DNA of 64,000 nt from Gammaproteobacteria bacterium (GCA_030433275.1 JAUILK010000014.1:1-64000), one strand, 5' to 3'; positions 44,459 to 53,029 are shown, counted from the first letter of the stretch. Program-made: numbers and translations. The notes: generated from the sequence alone by a model not told the origin.

Positions 44459-44501
44459 CGGCCCCATCGGCAACCGCTTGACGGTTTTGCCGATGGGGCC
44501 G
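44459..44501. terminator. Bidirectional hairpin between the copper-type receptor and cynS
   Basis: CGGCCCCATCGGCAA (44459-44473) and TTGCCGATGGGGCCG (44487-44501) pair perfectly over 15 bases, with an inner CCG/CGG. The hairpin lies between two convergent stop codons (44329 and 44511). T-runs are weak on both sides, but position and stability argue for a shared terminator. Confidence 0.7.
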
Positions 44502-44510
44502 AGATCGTTG

Positions 44511-44957
44511 TTACCAACGCTTGTAGGGCAGAAATTTACCGTTCCAGGTCAATACCACCCGGTCGCCCTTGGGATCGTGCTCCACGTCGACATCAAGGGT
44601 GAAATCGATAGCGCTCATGATGCCGTCACCGAACTTCTCATGGATGACCTGTTTAACGCTTTCGCCATAGACTGTCATGACTTCGTAGAGACGATAGATA
44701 AGCGGATCGCGTGGCACGGTCTCCTTGGTGTTGCTGCCTTTGAGAGGGCATTCTTGCAGCGCGACGGCCACTTCGCTGGAAAGCTCCAAGGTGTTGCACA
44801 CCTCGGTTGCGAGCTCTGTCGGCATACTGTTTTCGCCTAGACAGGCCGAGGCTGTCCACACCGGCGACATGTCGATGGTCTGCCCGAGTTGTTCCCAGGT
44901 GATCCCTTTTTGTGCCTTGGCCTCGAGGATGGCCGCGCGCATAGTTTGCTTGTCCAT
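44511..44957 (-). CDS. cynS: Cyanate hydratase (cyanase)
   Basis: Converts cyanate and bicarbonate to ammonia and CO2. The 148-aa protein has the helix-turn-helix-like N-domain (KAQKGITWEQLGQTIDMSPV) and the catalytic C-domain with R89 and E92 in DPLIYRLYEVMTVYG and S115 in GDGIMSAIDF. AGGAG lies about 8 bases before the ATG. No cynT or cyanate transporter is adjacent, although a carbonic-anhydrase-like gene is elsewhere in the window. An NtrC-like palindrome upstream suggests nitrogen control. It could give ammonia as nitrogen source or remove cyanate. Confidence 0.95.
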   Translation of the reverse strand: MDKQTMRAAILEAKAQKGITWEQLGQTIDMSPVWTASACLGENSMPTELATEVCNTLELSSEVAVALQECPLKGSNTKETVPRDPLIYRLYEVMTVYGESVKQVIHEKFGDGIMSAIDFTLDVDVEHDPKGDRVVLTWNGKFLPYKRW

Positions 44958-45184
44958 GATGTACTCCTGTTTTTTGAGAAATTCCGCGATGGCCGGGCCG
45001 CCATCGACTGTGCTGCCCGGGTCGATCGGTTGCCGGCGAATCGTGCTATCGCCGTGGCTGAGTTAATTCCTATCAAATGCCATGCCAGTCAGAAGCACAT
45101 GGCTTCGTGCGGCCTCGAGCGGTGGTCGTAACCGGTCTATAGCCTGTCTATCGCTTGCGTAGAGTGTTTTTGGTGGGTTGTTTT

Positions 45185-45199
45185 GCACTAAAATAGTGC
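45185..45199 (-). promoter_or_regulatory. NtrC-like palindrome upstream of cynS
   Basis: GCACTA-AAA-TAGTGC is a perfect dyad agreeing with the NtrC pattern GCAC-N7-GTGC, 228 bases before the cynS start. No convincing RpoN -24/-12 promoter was found between it and cynS, so the assignment is tentative. Confidence 0.35.
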
Positions 45200-45252
45200 G
45201 CTTGTGCCCAAAAATGGGTCAAGCCTGCCTGGCTAGCCTGAAGCAGCCAGCA

Positions 45253-45588
45253 TCATTCGTTTTTGCCGTTCGTCTCGACCAGCCATTTGACGATGATCGG
45301 AATGTTCTGCGCGGAGATCGGGCAACCGTAGTGCTTGATCATTGCGGTCGCCACGCTTTTCCATTGCTGCTGTGTGAGCGGTGGCTGGGTGGCAATGTAG
45401 TCTCCGGAATGGCAGATCCCGCAGGCCTGGGCCACGTTAGGCGGTTGAGCGGGGAGCTCGGCGGCCGGCGGCAGTTTTACCGCAACGATCCCGAATGCCA
45501 GGGCGAATGCGGGTATCGGTAGGGCTAGGAAGAGGCAACCGATGTTCGATGCCAAGCGATACTGAAGATGCTTGCCAGTGTGTTGCAT
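45253..45588 (-). CDS. sorB: Sulfite dehydrogenase cytochrome subunit (SorB-like, 111 aa)
   Basis: Small monohaem c-type cytochrome with an N-terminal signal or anchor (NIGCLFLALPIPAFALAFG) and one haem site CGICH at residues 56-60 (NVAQACGICHSGD). The C-terminal part WKSVATAMIKHYGCPISAQN has the typical helix and a possible axial ligand region. It follows sorA by 14 bases. As in Starkeya SorAB it would accept electrons from the molybdenum subunit. The start at 45588 was chosen by the signal sequence. Confidence 0.85.
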   Translation of the reverse strand: MQHTGKHLQYRLASNIGCLFLALPIPAFALAFGIVAVKLPPAAELPAQPPNVAQACGICHSGDYIATQPPLTQQQWKSVATAMIKHYGCPISAQNIPIIVKWLVETNGKNE

Positions 45589-45602
45589 GGAGCGGATTCT
45601 CC

Positions 45603-46844
45603 TCAGACAGCGCTGATCTTGATGGTTTCGACCACGTTGCGCAGGTAGCCGCTCGGGTTCCATCGTGGCGTGAAGCGCTGGCTTTCGCCGATCGTGTTGA
45701 TTGCCAGGGCAAGTAGTGAGTAGGAGCGCCCCTTGTGCGGTTGGAAGTGAGTTTGCCACTCGCGGAAACTGTATTGGCCGTGATCCTTGCCGAGGCGGGT
45801 CTGTATCCAGTGGCGACCGCCGTCGCTGGAGAAGAGCACGCGCTTGATCCCGAAGCCGCCGTCGAAGGCGATGCCACGCACTTTGAGTTCACGGCCTGCG
45901 GGGACCTGCGCGCCGTCGGCTATGTTGGTGATGAAGGAGCGCACGTTCATGCGGTTGATCGGAACCAGAGGGACGTTTTCCTCATCGGGTTTCAAACAGC
46001 CGCAGGCATTGGCCGGAATGCGGTAGGCCTTAGCGGTCCAAAAGTTCTGATCCTCATGGCTGAGTACCTCGATCTCATCGAGCATCTTCACCCAATAGGT
46101 CGCATACCAACCGGGTACCACCAGGCGCAGGGGGTAGCCGTTGAGCAAGGGCAGTGGCGCGCCGTTCATCGCGTAGGCGATCAGCACGTCTTCACTGCGC
46201 GCTATTTCCATGTCCAAAGATTTCATGAAGTCGGGTGTCTGCGGTAACGGCGGCGCTTCAGCGCCGTTGAATCGGACCTGTACCGCATCGGCTCTGAGGC
46301 CGGCTTTATCGAGGACCTCTCGCAGGCGTACGCCCTTCCAATGGGCATTGCCCATGGCGCCGTTGGCCCATTGACCGCCCGCTACCCTTGGCTCGAACAA
46401 GCCGCGGCTGTTGCCGGAGCATTGACAGACGGCCGTGAGTTCGACCGGCTCGAAATCATTTGCAAGCTGCGCCGGGGTGAATTCCAGCGGCTGTTTGACC
46501 CGCCCGTGAATACGGATCGTAAAGCGGTGACCGTCGATGCGAGTTGGCACGTTGGCGAGATGCCAGCGCACGAAGAACGCATCGTTGGGAGTGATCACCC
46601 CTTGGTTGAAAACTGCCATCGGAGTCTCGAGCTGCACGGGACGTGAGGTCAGCACGAGCAGTGCGCGTTTCTGCGGATAGCGCGCCAGCGGGCGCTCTCC
46701 ATTGGCCATAGGTAGACGTACCGTCGTGGCTGATGCATTGCCCGCGCCGCCGCGCAGCAGCGCCAGGCTACCGAATACGGCGCCGGCGCGCAGAAAGCCG
46801 CGCCGGCTCTCGTCCACCGCTTCCTTGTCCTTGTCTCTATTCAT
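45603..46844 (-). CDS. sorA: Sulfite dehydrogenase molybdopterin subunit (SorA-like, 413 aa)
   Basis: Periplasmic molybdenum enzyme of the sulfite oxidase family. The twin-arginine signal reads ESRRGFLRAGAVFGSLALLR. The molybdenum-ligand Cys is in VELTAVCQCSGNSRGLFEP. PLPLLNGYPLRLVVPGWYAT and the C-terminal dimerisation domain (RGIAFDGGFGIKRVLFSSDG) match the family. The start at 46844 follows AAGGAGG and ignores a 61-residue open extension to 47027. With SorB it oxidises sulfite to sulfate and feeds cytochrome c. The operon is divergent from kynA. Confidence 0.9.
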   Translation of the reverse strand: MNRDKDKEAVDESRRGFLRAGAVFGSLALLRGGAGNASATTVRLPMANGERPLARYPQKRALLVLTSRPVQLETPMAVFNQGVITPNDAFFVRWHLANVPTRIDGHRFTIRIHGRVKQPLEFTPAQLANDFEPVELTAVCQCSGNSRGLFEPRVAGGQWANGAMGNAHWKGVRLREVLDKAGLRADAVQVRFNGAEAPPLPQTPDFMKSLDMEIARSEDVLIAYAMNGAPLPLLNGYPLRLVVPGWYATYWVKMLDEIEVLSHEDQNFWTAKAYRIPANACGCLKPDEENVPLVPINRMNVRSFITNIADGAQVPAGRELKVRGIAFDGGFGIKRVLFSSDGGRHWIQTRLGKDHGQYSFREWQTHFQPHKGRSYSLLALAINTIGESQRFTPRWNPSGYLRNVVETIKISAV

Positions 46845-47019
46845 GCCCAACTCCTCCTTATATGAAGCTCCGCTTCGCGCGTTCTTTGCTGGGATGTATT
46901 TCGAGTATTGCTTCTTGCAGCATAGACTGGATGACTCGCGGGGTGAGGCGAACTGAGATCTGATAGGTCGTTCGGAACGTTGTGTTGGGCAGCGCTCGTG
47001 TGGGGAGGAGTGTGACGCC

Positions 47020-47886
47020 ATGACCAAGGTTGATCAGGGTTACGGCCCGCCTACGCGAGCCGTCGATCTCGGTGACGAAGCCATTCACTGGGATTTCAGT
47101 GCCGAGATGTCCTACGGGCAATATCTTTGTCTGGATCGCCTGCTGAATTGTCAAAAGCCGCGGTCGGCCCAGCACGACGAAATGCTGTTCATTACCATTC
47201 ATCAGGCGAGCGAGCTCTGGATGAAGCTTGTCGTCTTCGAGTTGTCTGCCGCCTTGCATTGCGTACGTGAGCAGCGGCTTGGGCCAGTGTTCAAAATGCT
47301 CGCCCGGGTCGCGGCCATCCAGCGCCAGCTCATTCAGTCTTGGAACGTGTTGGCTACATTGACCCCTACCGATTACTCGAGCTTCCGCGACACCCTCGGC
47401 CACAGTTCGGGCTTTCAGTCCTACCAGTACCGGCTGATCGAGTTCCTCCTCGGCAACAAAAACCGGCGCCTGATCGAAGTTCACCATAACGACCCCGCCG
47501 TATATGCCCGTCTGCAACAGGCGCTGGAGCGCCCGAGTCTATATGATGAAACCCTCCGGCTGCTGCATCGGCGCGGTCTGCGCGTGCCCTCGGCAAAACT
47601 CGATCGGGATTGGAGCGAGCCCTACGAGCCCGATGAACGGGTCGAGGCCGTTTGGCAAAGCGTCTACCATAATGTGGAGGACCATTGGGATCTCTACGAG
47701 CTTGCCGAGAAGCTCGTCGACCTCGAGCACGCTTTTCAGCGCTGGCGCTTCGAGCACATGAAGACCGTCGAGCGCATCATCGGTTTCAAGCGTGGTACTG
47801 GCGGCTCCTCGGGCGTGGGCTATTTGAAAAAAGCGCTCGACTTGCGTTTCTTTCCCGAGCTGTGGACGGTGCGCACCCTTCTGTAA
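47020..47886 (+). CDS. kynA: Tryptophan 2,3-dioxygenase
   Basis: Haem enzyme that opens the tryptophan indole ring to N-formylkynurenine. The 288-aa protein has the family phrases DEMLFITIHQASELWMKLVV, the distal region TDYSSFRDTLGHSSGFQSYQ, and the haem-ligand region RWRFEHMKTVERIIGFKRGT followed by GVGYLKKALDLRFFPELW. Length and motifs are complete. Kynureninase lies 1 kb downstream in the same direction, separated by an opposite-strand peptidase gene. Confidence 0.95.
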   Translation: MTKVDQGYGPPTRAVDLGDEAIHWDFSAEMSYGQYLCLDRLLNCQKPRSAQHDEMLFITIHQASELWMKLVVFELSAALHCVREQRLGPVFKMLARVAAIQRQLIQSWNVLATLTPTDYSSFRDTLGHSSGFQSYQYRLIEFLLGNKNRRLIEVHHNDPAVYARLQQALERPSLYDETLRLLHRRGLRVPSAKLDRDWSEPYEPDERVEAVWQSVYHNVEDHWDLYELAEKLVDLEHAFQRWRFEHMKTVERIIGFKRGTGGSSGVGYLKKALDLRFFPELWTVRTLL

Positions 47887-47904
47887 AGCTTGTCGAACCC
47901 CTCG

Positions 47905-48816
47905 TCAGCGCTTGTCGCGCGCGATCTGTAGGGATGCGTGTCGTGCGGTCTTTGGTTCGGCGCCGTGTTCGATCCAGCCACAGTGCAAATATGCGCTTGA
48001 CTGAGCGGTGGCGATCGACCCGGTTTTGTCGACCAGAATGAAGCCGCCGTTGCCATTGATCTTTGCGACCAGGTATTCGATGGCGATCCGGGCGGCCGTG
48101 TGAGCCTCGAGACCTTGGTGGGCGATCAGAAAGTCGAGGTAAGCGGCCAGCGCCGTGCGGATGAAATCTTCACCCCATCCCGTACAAGAGACGGCGCAGC
48201 CCGCATTGTCGGCATAAGTGCCGGCGCCGACGAGCGGGCTGTCGCCGACCCGACCCGGCCGTTTGCCCTTTTGCCCCCCGGTCGATGTGGCGGCGGCCAG
48301 ATTGCCAGCGCAGTCCCGAGCCACCGCCCCGACCGTGCCGTAGCCATTGTTCTCGGCCTTGCCGTATTTGCTCCAACCTTCTTGGAAGTAAGACTGGCTG
48401 GCGGTTGCGATGCCGTTGGTTGCGGCAAAGTCGCCGGCTCCATGGCCCGCAAGCATGACATGCGGTGTCTGCTCCATGATTTGACGAGCGAGCTCGACCG
48501 GATTGCGGATGTACTCGACATAAGTGACTGCACCCGCCTTTAGGGTCCGCCCCTCCATCACGCACGCTTCGAGTTCGAAGCGGCCGGCCGAGTTGGGAAC
48601 GCTACCGTAGCCGGCGTTGTAGAGGGGGTCATCCTCGAGCAGGCGGGTGCAGTGTACGACAGTATCAAGCGCCGTTGCGCCGGCGGCGAGCCGGGCGCCG
48701 CCTTCCTCCAGGATCGTTTTCAGGCTCTCTCTGATGAGCCTCGCTTTGGCCGGCGGCGTGGGACGGTTACCCGCGCCGCCGTGGATGCCGATGCTGTAGC
48801 GGTGCTGAGTTGCCAT
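47905..48816 (-). CDS. Isoaspartyl peptidase/L-asparaginase (Ntn hydrolase, 303 aa)
   Basis: Type-2 asparaginase fold. The precursor splits itself before T161 in NNGYGTVGAVARDCAGNLAA, which becomes the N-terminal nucleophile. GIHGGAGN near the start, YNAGYGSVPN, LAGHGAGDFAA and TSTGGQKGKRPGRVGDSPLV complete the signature. It hydrolyses beta-aspartyl dipeptides and often L-asparagine. No signal peptide was seen, so it acts in the cytoplasm. It is placed opposite to kynA and kynU, so it is not part of their transcript. Confidence 0.92.
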   Translation of the reverse strand: MATQHRYSIGIHGGAGNRPTPPAKARLIRESLKTILEEGGARLAAGATALDTVVHCTRLLEDDPLYNAGYGSVPNSAGRFELEACVMEGRTLKAGAVTYVEYIRNPVELARQIMEQTPHVMLAGHGAGDFAATNGIATASQSYFQEGWSKYGKAENNGYGTVGAVARDCAGNLAAATSTGGQKGKRPGRVGDSPLVGAGTYADNAGCAVSCTGWGEDFIRTALAAYLDFLIAHQGLEAHTAARIAIEYLVAKINGNGGFILVDKTGSIATAQSSAYLHCGWIEHGAEPKTARHASLQIARDKR

Positions 48817-48920
48817 GTTCGCTCTTTACACGGTTACGCCGTTCGGCTCCAATTCCTTTGAGCGTACCGAAAATAAACCATTCGAGGTGAATCGAAAGCG
48901 GTGATGCGGGAGATCAACTG

Positions 48921-50162
48921 ATGCACAGCCTGTCCCGGGATGATTGTGAGCGGCTCGATCGCGAAGATCCGCTCAGCCTATGGCGCGCGCGTTTCGAGCT
49001 ACCGAGCGGTGTGATCTATCTCGATGGCAACTCGCTCGGGGCGTTGCCGGTTGATACTCGGCAGCGGCTTGATGAGCTCGTGCGGGTGCAATGGGGCGCG
49101 GACCTGATCCGCTCGTGGAATAGACACGACTGGATTGGTATGCCGCAGCGCATCGGCGCCAAGGTTGCCCGGCTGATCGGTGCGCGCGATGGCGAGGTGA
49201 TCGCCGCGGATTCGACGTCGATTAATCTTTTTAAACTGCTCGGGGCGGCGCTGCGCCTATGCCCGGACCGCAAGGTCATCGTCTCCGAGCGGACCAATTT
49301 TCCTACGGATCTCTATGTCATCGAGGGGCTCATCGAGCTGCTGGGTCAAGGTCACGAGCTGCGTTTGGTGCATGCCGACGAGCTCTCCGACGCTCTGAGC
49401 GAGGACGTTGCGGTGCTTGTATTGACCCAAGTCGATTACCGCAGCGGACGTCTCCACGATTTGGCTACGTTGACCCGTAAAGCACGGACAAAAGGTATTC
49501 TCACGCTCTGGGATCTAAGCCACAGCGCCGGCGCGATGCCCATCGAGCTCAACGCCGCCGGCGTCGATATGGCGGTGGGTTGCGGCTATAAGTATCTTAA
49601 CGGCGGACCCGGCGCGCCCGCCTACCTCTTTATCGCTCGGCGCCATCAGCGGAAGGCGTGGCCTGCCATCGCCGGCTGGATGGGGCACGCCGCACCGTTC
49701 GCGTTCGCACCGGATTATCGCCCGGCCGCTGGGATCGAGCGTCATCTCGTCGGGACGCCGCCCGTGCTGGGGCTCGCTGCGCTAGAGGCCGGTGTTGATC
49801 TCCTGCTGGAGGCAGATCTGCGGCTGGTACGTGAGAAATCCCGGCAGCTGGGCGATCTGTGCTTGCGGTTAGTCGACCAGGAATGCGCGGCCTTCGGTTT
49901 CGAGCGCGCCTGCCCGCATGATTCGGCACGGCGCGGCAGTCAGATCGCTTTTCGGCACCCGCAGGGCTATGCCATTATCCAGGCGCTGATCGCCGAGGGC
50001 GTGATCGGCGACTTCCGCGCCCCCGATCTTCTGCGCTTCGGCCTCGCGTCGCTTTATTTACGTTATGTCGATATCTGGGAGGCTGTGGTCGCGCTGCGCC
50101 GGGTTATGGCGAGTCGGTCTTGGGACAGGCCCGAGTTCAAGCGCAAGGCGGCCGTGACCTGA
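48921..50162 (+). CDS. kynU: Kynureninase
   Basis: PLP enzyme splitting kynurenine into anthranilate and alanine. The 413-aa protein has VIYLDGNSLGALPVDTRQRL, the substrate-binding FELPSG start, the PLP-phosphate loop region, DLSHSAGAMPIELN with the PLP-ring Asp, and the Schiff-base Lys at K224 in CGYKYLNGGPGAPAYLF. The end has FRHPQGYAIIQALIAEGVIG. With kynA it covers the first and third steps; kynurenine formamidase (kynB) is not in the window. Confidence 0.95.
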   Translation: MHSLSRDDCERLDREDPLSLWRARFELPSGVIYLDGNSLGALPVDTRQRLDELVRVQWGADLIRSWNRHDWIGMPQRIGAKVARLIGARDGEVIAADSTSINLFKLLGAALRLCPDRKVIVSERTNFPTDLYVIEGLIELLGQGHELRLVHADELSDALSEDVAVLVLTQVDYRSGRLHDLATLTRKARTKGILTLWDLSHSAGAMPIELNAAGVDMAVGCGYKYLNGGPGAPAYLFIARRHQRKAWPAIAGWMGHAAPFAFAPDYRPAAGIERHLVGTPPVLGLAALEAGVDLLLEADLRLVREKSRQLGDLCLRLVDQECAAFGFERACPHDSARRGSQIAFRHPQGYAIIQALIAEGVIGDFRAPDLLRFGLASLYLRYVDIWEAVVALRRVMASRSWDRPEFKRKAAVT

Positions 50163-50187
50163 GCCGGTCTCATCCGTGACCCGATGT

Positions 50188-50820
50188 TCAGCCGGTCGTT
50201 CGTGTGCCGAGCCTTGGCCGGTTGTGCCGAGCGACGAGTCCCACACCCAGAAGCCCCAGGCTGAAGAGCCAATCCGATTCGGGTGTCGTGATTGGCTGGT
50301 TCATCCCCTCGATGAAGATCAGGTCCTGCGCCGCAAGATTACTCGGCGCGAGCCCCTCTTGCAGGAATTGCCCGCCGGTATAGGTATCGCCGGCGGTCCA
50401 GCTAACGCCTTCGATTCCGCCCGGAGTGAACAGCTGAGCGACATAGGTCTGCCCCGGTGTCAGGGCGACCCGGGTGGGGAAATCGAAGTGGATAGTCTGC
50501 TGACCGTTCAGGGTGAATACCGTAACGGGATGCGAGGTGGCGATAACGGGGCCGCCCAGGCCGTCGGCGCCGAGCAAGCCGTCGAGGATGTTCACTACGA
50601 CGGCCTGACCCAGGCCGGCCATGAGGAATTCGATCGCATCGATGGCAGGCAAGGTGGGGGTAAACGATTGACCGAAGCTGGCACCGCCGTTCGTTCCGGC
50701 AACGATTCCTTGGTTTTGCTGATCGACTCGGGTAATGGGCGCTGCATATAGCGCTGTCGTTATTCCGAGCAATAATAATCCGGCTGCGCAGCGCATGGCC
50801 GCGCTATGGGTCTGTTTCAT
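50188..50820 (-). CDS. Exported protein with PEP-CTERM-like sorting tail (210 aa)
   Basis: The start at 50820 follows AAGGAG by about 10 bases and gives a signal peptide (AAGLLLLGITTALYA). The mature protein is beta-rich (FGQSFTPTLPAIDAIEF, VALTPGQTYVAQLFTPGG), resembling a lectin or discoidin-like sandwich. The last 30 residues, TTPESDWLFSLGLLGVGLVA plus RHNRPR, have the order of a PEP-CTERM signal: P-E-S instead of P-E-P, a hydrophobic helix, and basic residues. Exosortase-processed surface proteins have such tails. No exosortase gene is in the window. Confidence 0.72.
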   Translation of the reverse strand: MKQTHSAAMRCAAGLLLLGITTALYAAPITRVDQQNQGIVAGTNGGASFGQSFTPTLPAIDAIEFLMAGLGQAVVVNILDGLLGADGLGGPVIATSHPVTVFTLNGQQTIHFDFPTRVALTPGQTYVAQLFTPGGIEGVSWTAGDTYTGGQFLQEGLAPSNLAAQDLIFIEGMNQPITTPESDWLFSLGLLGVGLVARHNRPRLGTRTTG

Positions 50821-50939
50821 TATCCGAAACTCCTTTGGGAGCGAGTTCAGCATTGCCACGGATATTCGGCTGTATTTTTATCTGAATTAATATGGCTGTA
50901 GAGTTTCTTTAGAATAAAAAATAACCTCGGTTTGCGCCA

Positions 50940-51359
50940 TCAATCATCGACATCGTCGACATCCACCTGGCCGCTCATGCGACGGCGGATGTGAGACCAG
51001 GACATGCCGGTGGACAACACGGCGGCCAACGCGATTAGCAGCAAGTAGCTTATCAGCCGTCGGTCGTTCGCCGCGACCCAGCCGAAATCGACCATCACCC
51101 ACAGCAGGGTGCCGAAGAAAGCGATTGCGAGCGTAGTGCCGATCAGCCCGAGTGAACGCAGAGTCGCCCGTAGGAATACCGTCCAGCCGATCAACAGCAC
51201 CACGCCAGCGAACACTTTCAGCGCCAACCGTTGCGTATCGCGATCCGCAACTATCCAATGAAAATAGGAAAGCTGTTCCGGGTTGTAGGTCACGAAGACC
51301 AGCATCAGTGCCGCCACAAAGCGGGTCAAGAATCCACTCCAACTGAAATTCGAGGCCAT
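50940..51359 (-). CDS. Four-helix inner-membrane protein (DUF6524-like, 139 aa)
   Basis: Hydrophobic protein with four membrane segments: FLTRFVAALMLVFVTYN, LKVFAGVVLLIGWTVF, LGLIGTTLAIAFFGTLLWVM and LISYLLLIALAAVLSTGMS. A charged acidic tail ends in VDVDDVDD. The start FSWSGFLTRFVAAL and the TYNPEQLSYFHW phrase resemble the DUF6524 group, recalled with moderate certainty. The function is unknown. It stands between the PEP-CTERM-like and hemP genes, and the 311-base gap to hemP contains no other credible gene. Confidence 0.75.
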   Translation of the reverse strand: MASNFSWSGFLTRFVAALMLVFVTYNPEQLSYFHWIVADRDTQRLALKVFAGVVLLIGWTVFLRATLRSLGLIGTTLAIAFFGTLLWVMVDFGWVAANDRRLISYLLLIALAAVLSTGMSWSHIRRRMSGQVDVDDVDD

Positions 51360-51619
51360 GTGAGTTCTTCCGGGAGTATGGGCGTGGGCCGACTCGGTCG
51401 GCTCTAGGGTATGCGATGAATTGTACGTGAGGAATTACACCATCGCACCGCTGGATCTTTCGATATGAGGCAGGCCGCTTGGCCGCTTGGCTGGGGTGGC
51501 CTCCAGCTGAAGTTTGGTGATCGCTTGCACAACCGGATGTGGTCGTCGTGCCACCGAGTTTGCTGTCACTGGTTCAGTGTCCTCAGGGCCGGAGCGCCTA
51601 ATGTGATGGCGGGAAGAGG

Positions 51620-51647
51620 TTGACATGATAATAGAAATGATTATCAT
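51620..51647 (+). promoter_or_regulatory. Fur-controlled sigma-70 promoter of hemP
   Basis: -35 TTGACA (51620-51625, perfect) and -10 TATCAT (51642-51647, 5 of 6) with a 16-base spacer. The Fur-type sequence GATAAT...ATTATC (51627-51645) fills the spacer and matches the 19-base consensus at 15 positions. Fur would block polymerase directly when iron is sufficient. Confidence 0.75.
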
Positions 51648-51670
51648 TCAATACAAAAGGAGGAAATAGC

Positions 51671-51865
51671 ATGGCCACCAGGAAAATAGAAACCCCGTGC
51701 TCATCCCGCAGTCAGGCGAGTACTGCAGCGCCTGTTTTACCGCCGGGCCTCGATACACGGGATCTCTTTCACGGCAACCGCACCGTGGCCATCAATCACC
51801 ACGGTGAGCGCTATATCCTGCGACTTACTCGCAACGAACGGCTGATTCTTACCAAGGAGGTGTAA
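51671..51865 (+). CDS. hemP: HemP, small hemin uptake protein
   Basis: 64-aa protein of the HemP/HmuP family, with the family core LDTRDLFHGNRTVAINHHGE followed by RYILRLTRNERLILTKEV. AGGAGG lies about 7 bases before the ATG. In other bacteria HemP is a small positive factor for haem receptor expression or function. No haem receptor or HmuTUV genes are in the window, so hemP is an orphan here. The Fur box in its promoter predicts expression in iron starvation. Confidence 0.9.
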   Translation: MATRKIETPCSSRSQASTAAPVLPPGLDTRDLFHGNRTVAINHHGERYILRLTRNERLILTKEV

Positions 51866-52369
51866 ACCGGCTAACCGCGCATCGCTTACTCAGCAAGCAA
51901 GAAAAATTGCAACAACCCCGATTTATCCATGTCCGTGACTATTAGCGGCCGCCAGCCAGCCGAGGCAGGGACGCTCGGCCAGCCAGCAGTTTTTCTTTGC
52001 GCCTTGCACCGCTGCGATCCCCCTTTCGCACCCCTGCGTTGCATGTGTCCCCGCGCGCTTCCACGATGAAAGCAGTTATGTCTGCGCTTATTCATTCGTC
52101 TCAGCGGGGCAGAGTAGTTGCTGTGCGCCGGGGGCTTGGGTAAGAGAGTCCGCTGTGGTAATACGTGCGCTTTACGCCCCCGCTTTGGAGCCGGCACTGG
52201 CAAGCGGAGAATTAGCTTTCAGCCGTTCGAATGTCCCCTGCGTGGCGCCATGTTGATGCGAAGTTTCGACTCGGTGGCGCATCTGGTCCAAGGCGATTTT
52301 CCGGCAAGCGAGATAAATTTTTACCGGCGCATGCCGATGGATATCAGGGATGCAATCGAGGTTTTGCTT
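51866..52369. other. 504-base gap without a recognisable gene
   Basis: Between hemP and the OmpA-type lipoprotein no coding sequence of known type was seen. A weak hairpin GCCGAG...CTCGGC (51959-51979) is followed about 10 bases later by TTTTTCTTT and could end hemP transcription. Open frames here look accidental. Confidence 0.35.
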
Positions 52370-53029
52370 ATGAAAGAACGCCGTCTGTTTATCGCTGCGG
52401 GTGCAGTGAGCGCTGCGCTGACACTGGCTGCGTGTACGACCAACCCTTACACCGGGGAGCGTCAGGCCGGGAAGGCCGGTATCGGCGCCGGGGTAGGGGC
52501 GGCCGTGGGTGCAGGAATCGGCGCGGCCGCCGCTAAAAAACATCGTGGCAGAGGGGCACTGATTGGCGCTGCCAGCGGTGCGGCGCTTGGTGGCGGCGTG
52601 GGTTATTACATGGACGTGCAGGAAGCCAAGCTGCGCGAAAAAATGCAGGGCACTGGTGTGAGCGTGACGCGTCAGGGCGATGCCATCATTTTGAACATGC
52701 CGAACAATGTCACGTTCGACATCGACAGCAGTTCGCTGAAACCGGCCGGTGCCAACACCCTGACAGGCGTGGCTATGGTGCTCAAAGAATACGATCAGAC
52801 GGGAGTGAACGTGGTGGGCCATACCGACAGCACCGGTGGTCGCGCGCACAACATGACGCTTTCGCAACGGCGCGCCGACAGCGTCGCCAGCTCGTTGATC
52901 ATACAGGGCGTAACGGCTAACCGTATCCGCACCGCCGGCGCCGGTCCGGATGACCCGATTGCCGCCAACAGCACCGCCGAGGGCCGCGCCCAGAACCGCC
53001 GGGTAGAGATAACGCTGACCCCGTTATAA
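52370..53029 (+). CDS. OmpA-family outer-membrane lipoprotein with glycine zipper (219 aa)
   Basis: The ATG at 52370 gives a lipoprotein signal (VSAALTLAACTTNPYTGER, lipobox LAAC). A glycine-zipper segment follows (GAGVGAAVGAGIGAAAA and GAASGAALGGGVGYYM), then an OmpA peptidoglycan-binding domain with FDIDSSSLKPAGANTL, VVGHTDSTGGRAHNMTLSQR and AEGRAQNRRVEITLTPL. This is the YiaD/Pal-like architecture that links the outer membrane to the cell wall. The reading frame is open to 52118 upstream, but the extension has no export signal and was rejected. Confidence 0.92.
   Translation: MKERRLFIAAGAVSAALTLAACTTNPYTGERQAGKAGIGAGVGAAVGAGIGAAAAKKHRGRGALIGAASGAALGGGVGYYMDVQEAKLREKMQGTGVSVTRQGDAIILNMPNNVTFDIDSSSLKPAGANTLTGVAMVLKEYDQTGVNVVGHTDSTGGRAHNMTLSQRRADSVASSLIIQGVTANRIRTAGAGPDDPIAANSTAEGRAQNRRVEITLTPL

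Noticed and set aside
45603-47027. 474-aa reading of SorA
   Set aside because: The Tat signal follows the ATG at 46844 with an AAGGAGG site; the extra residues enter the kynA start.
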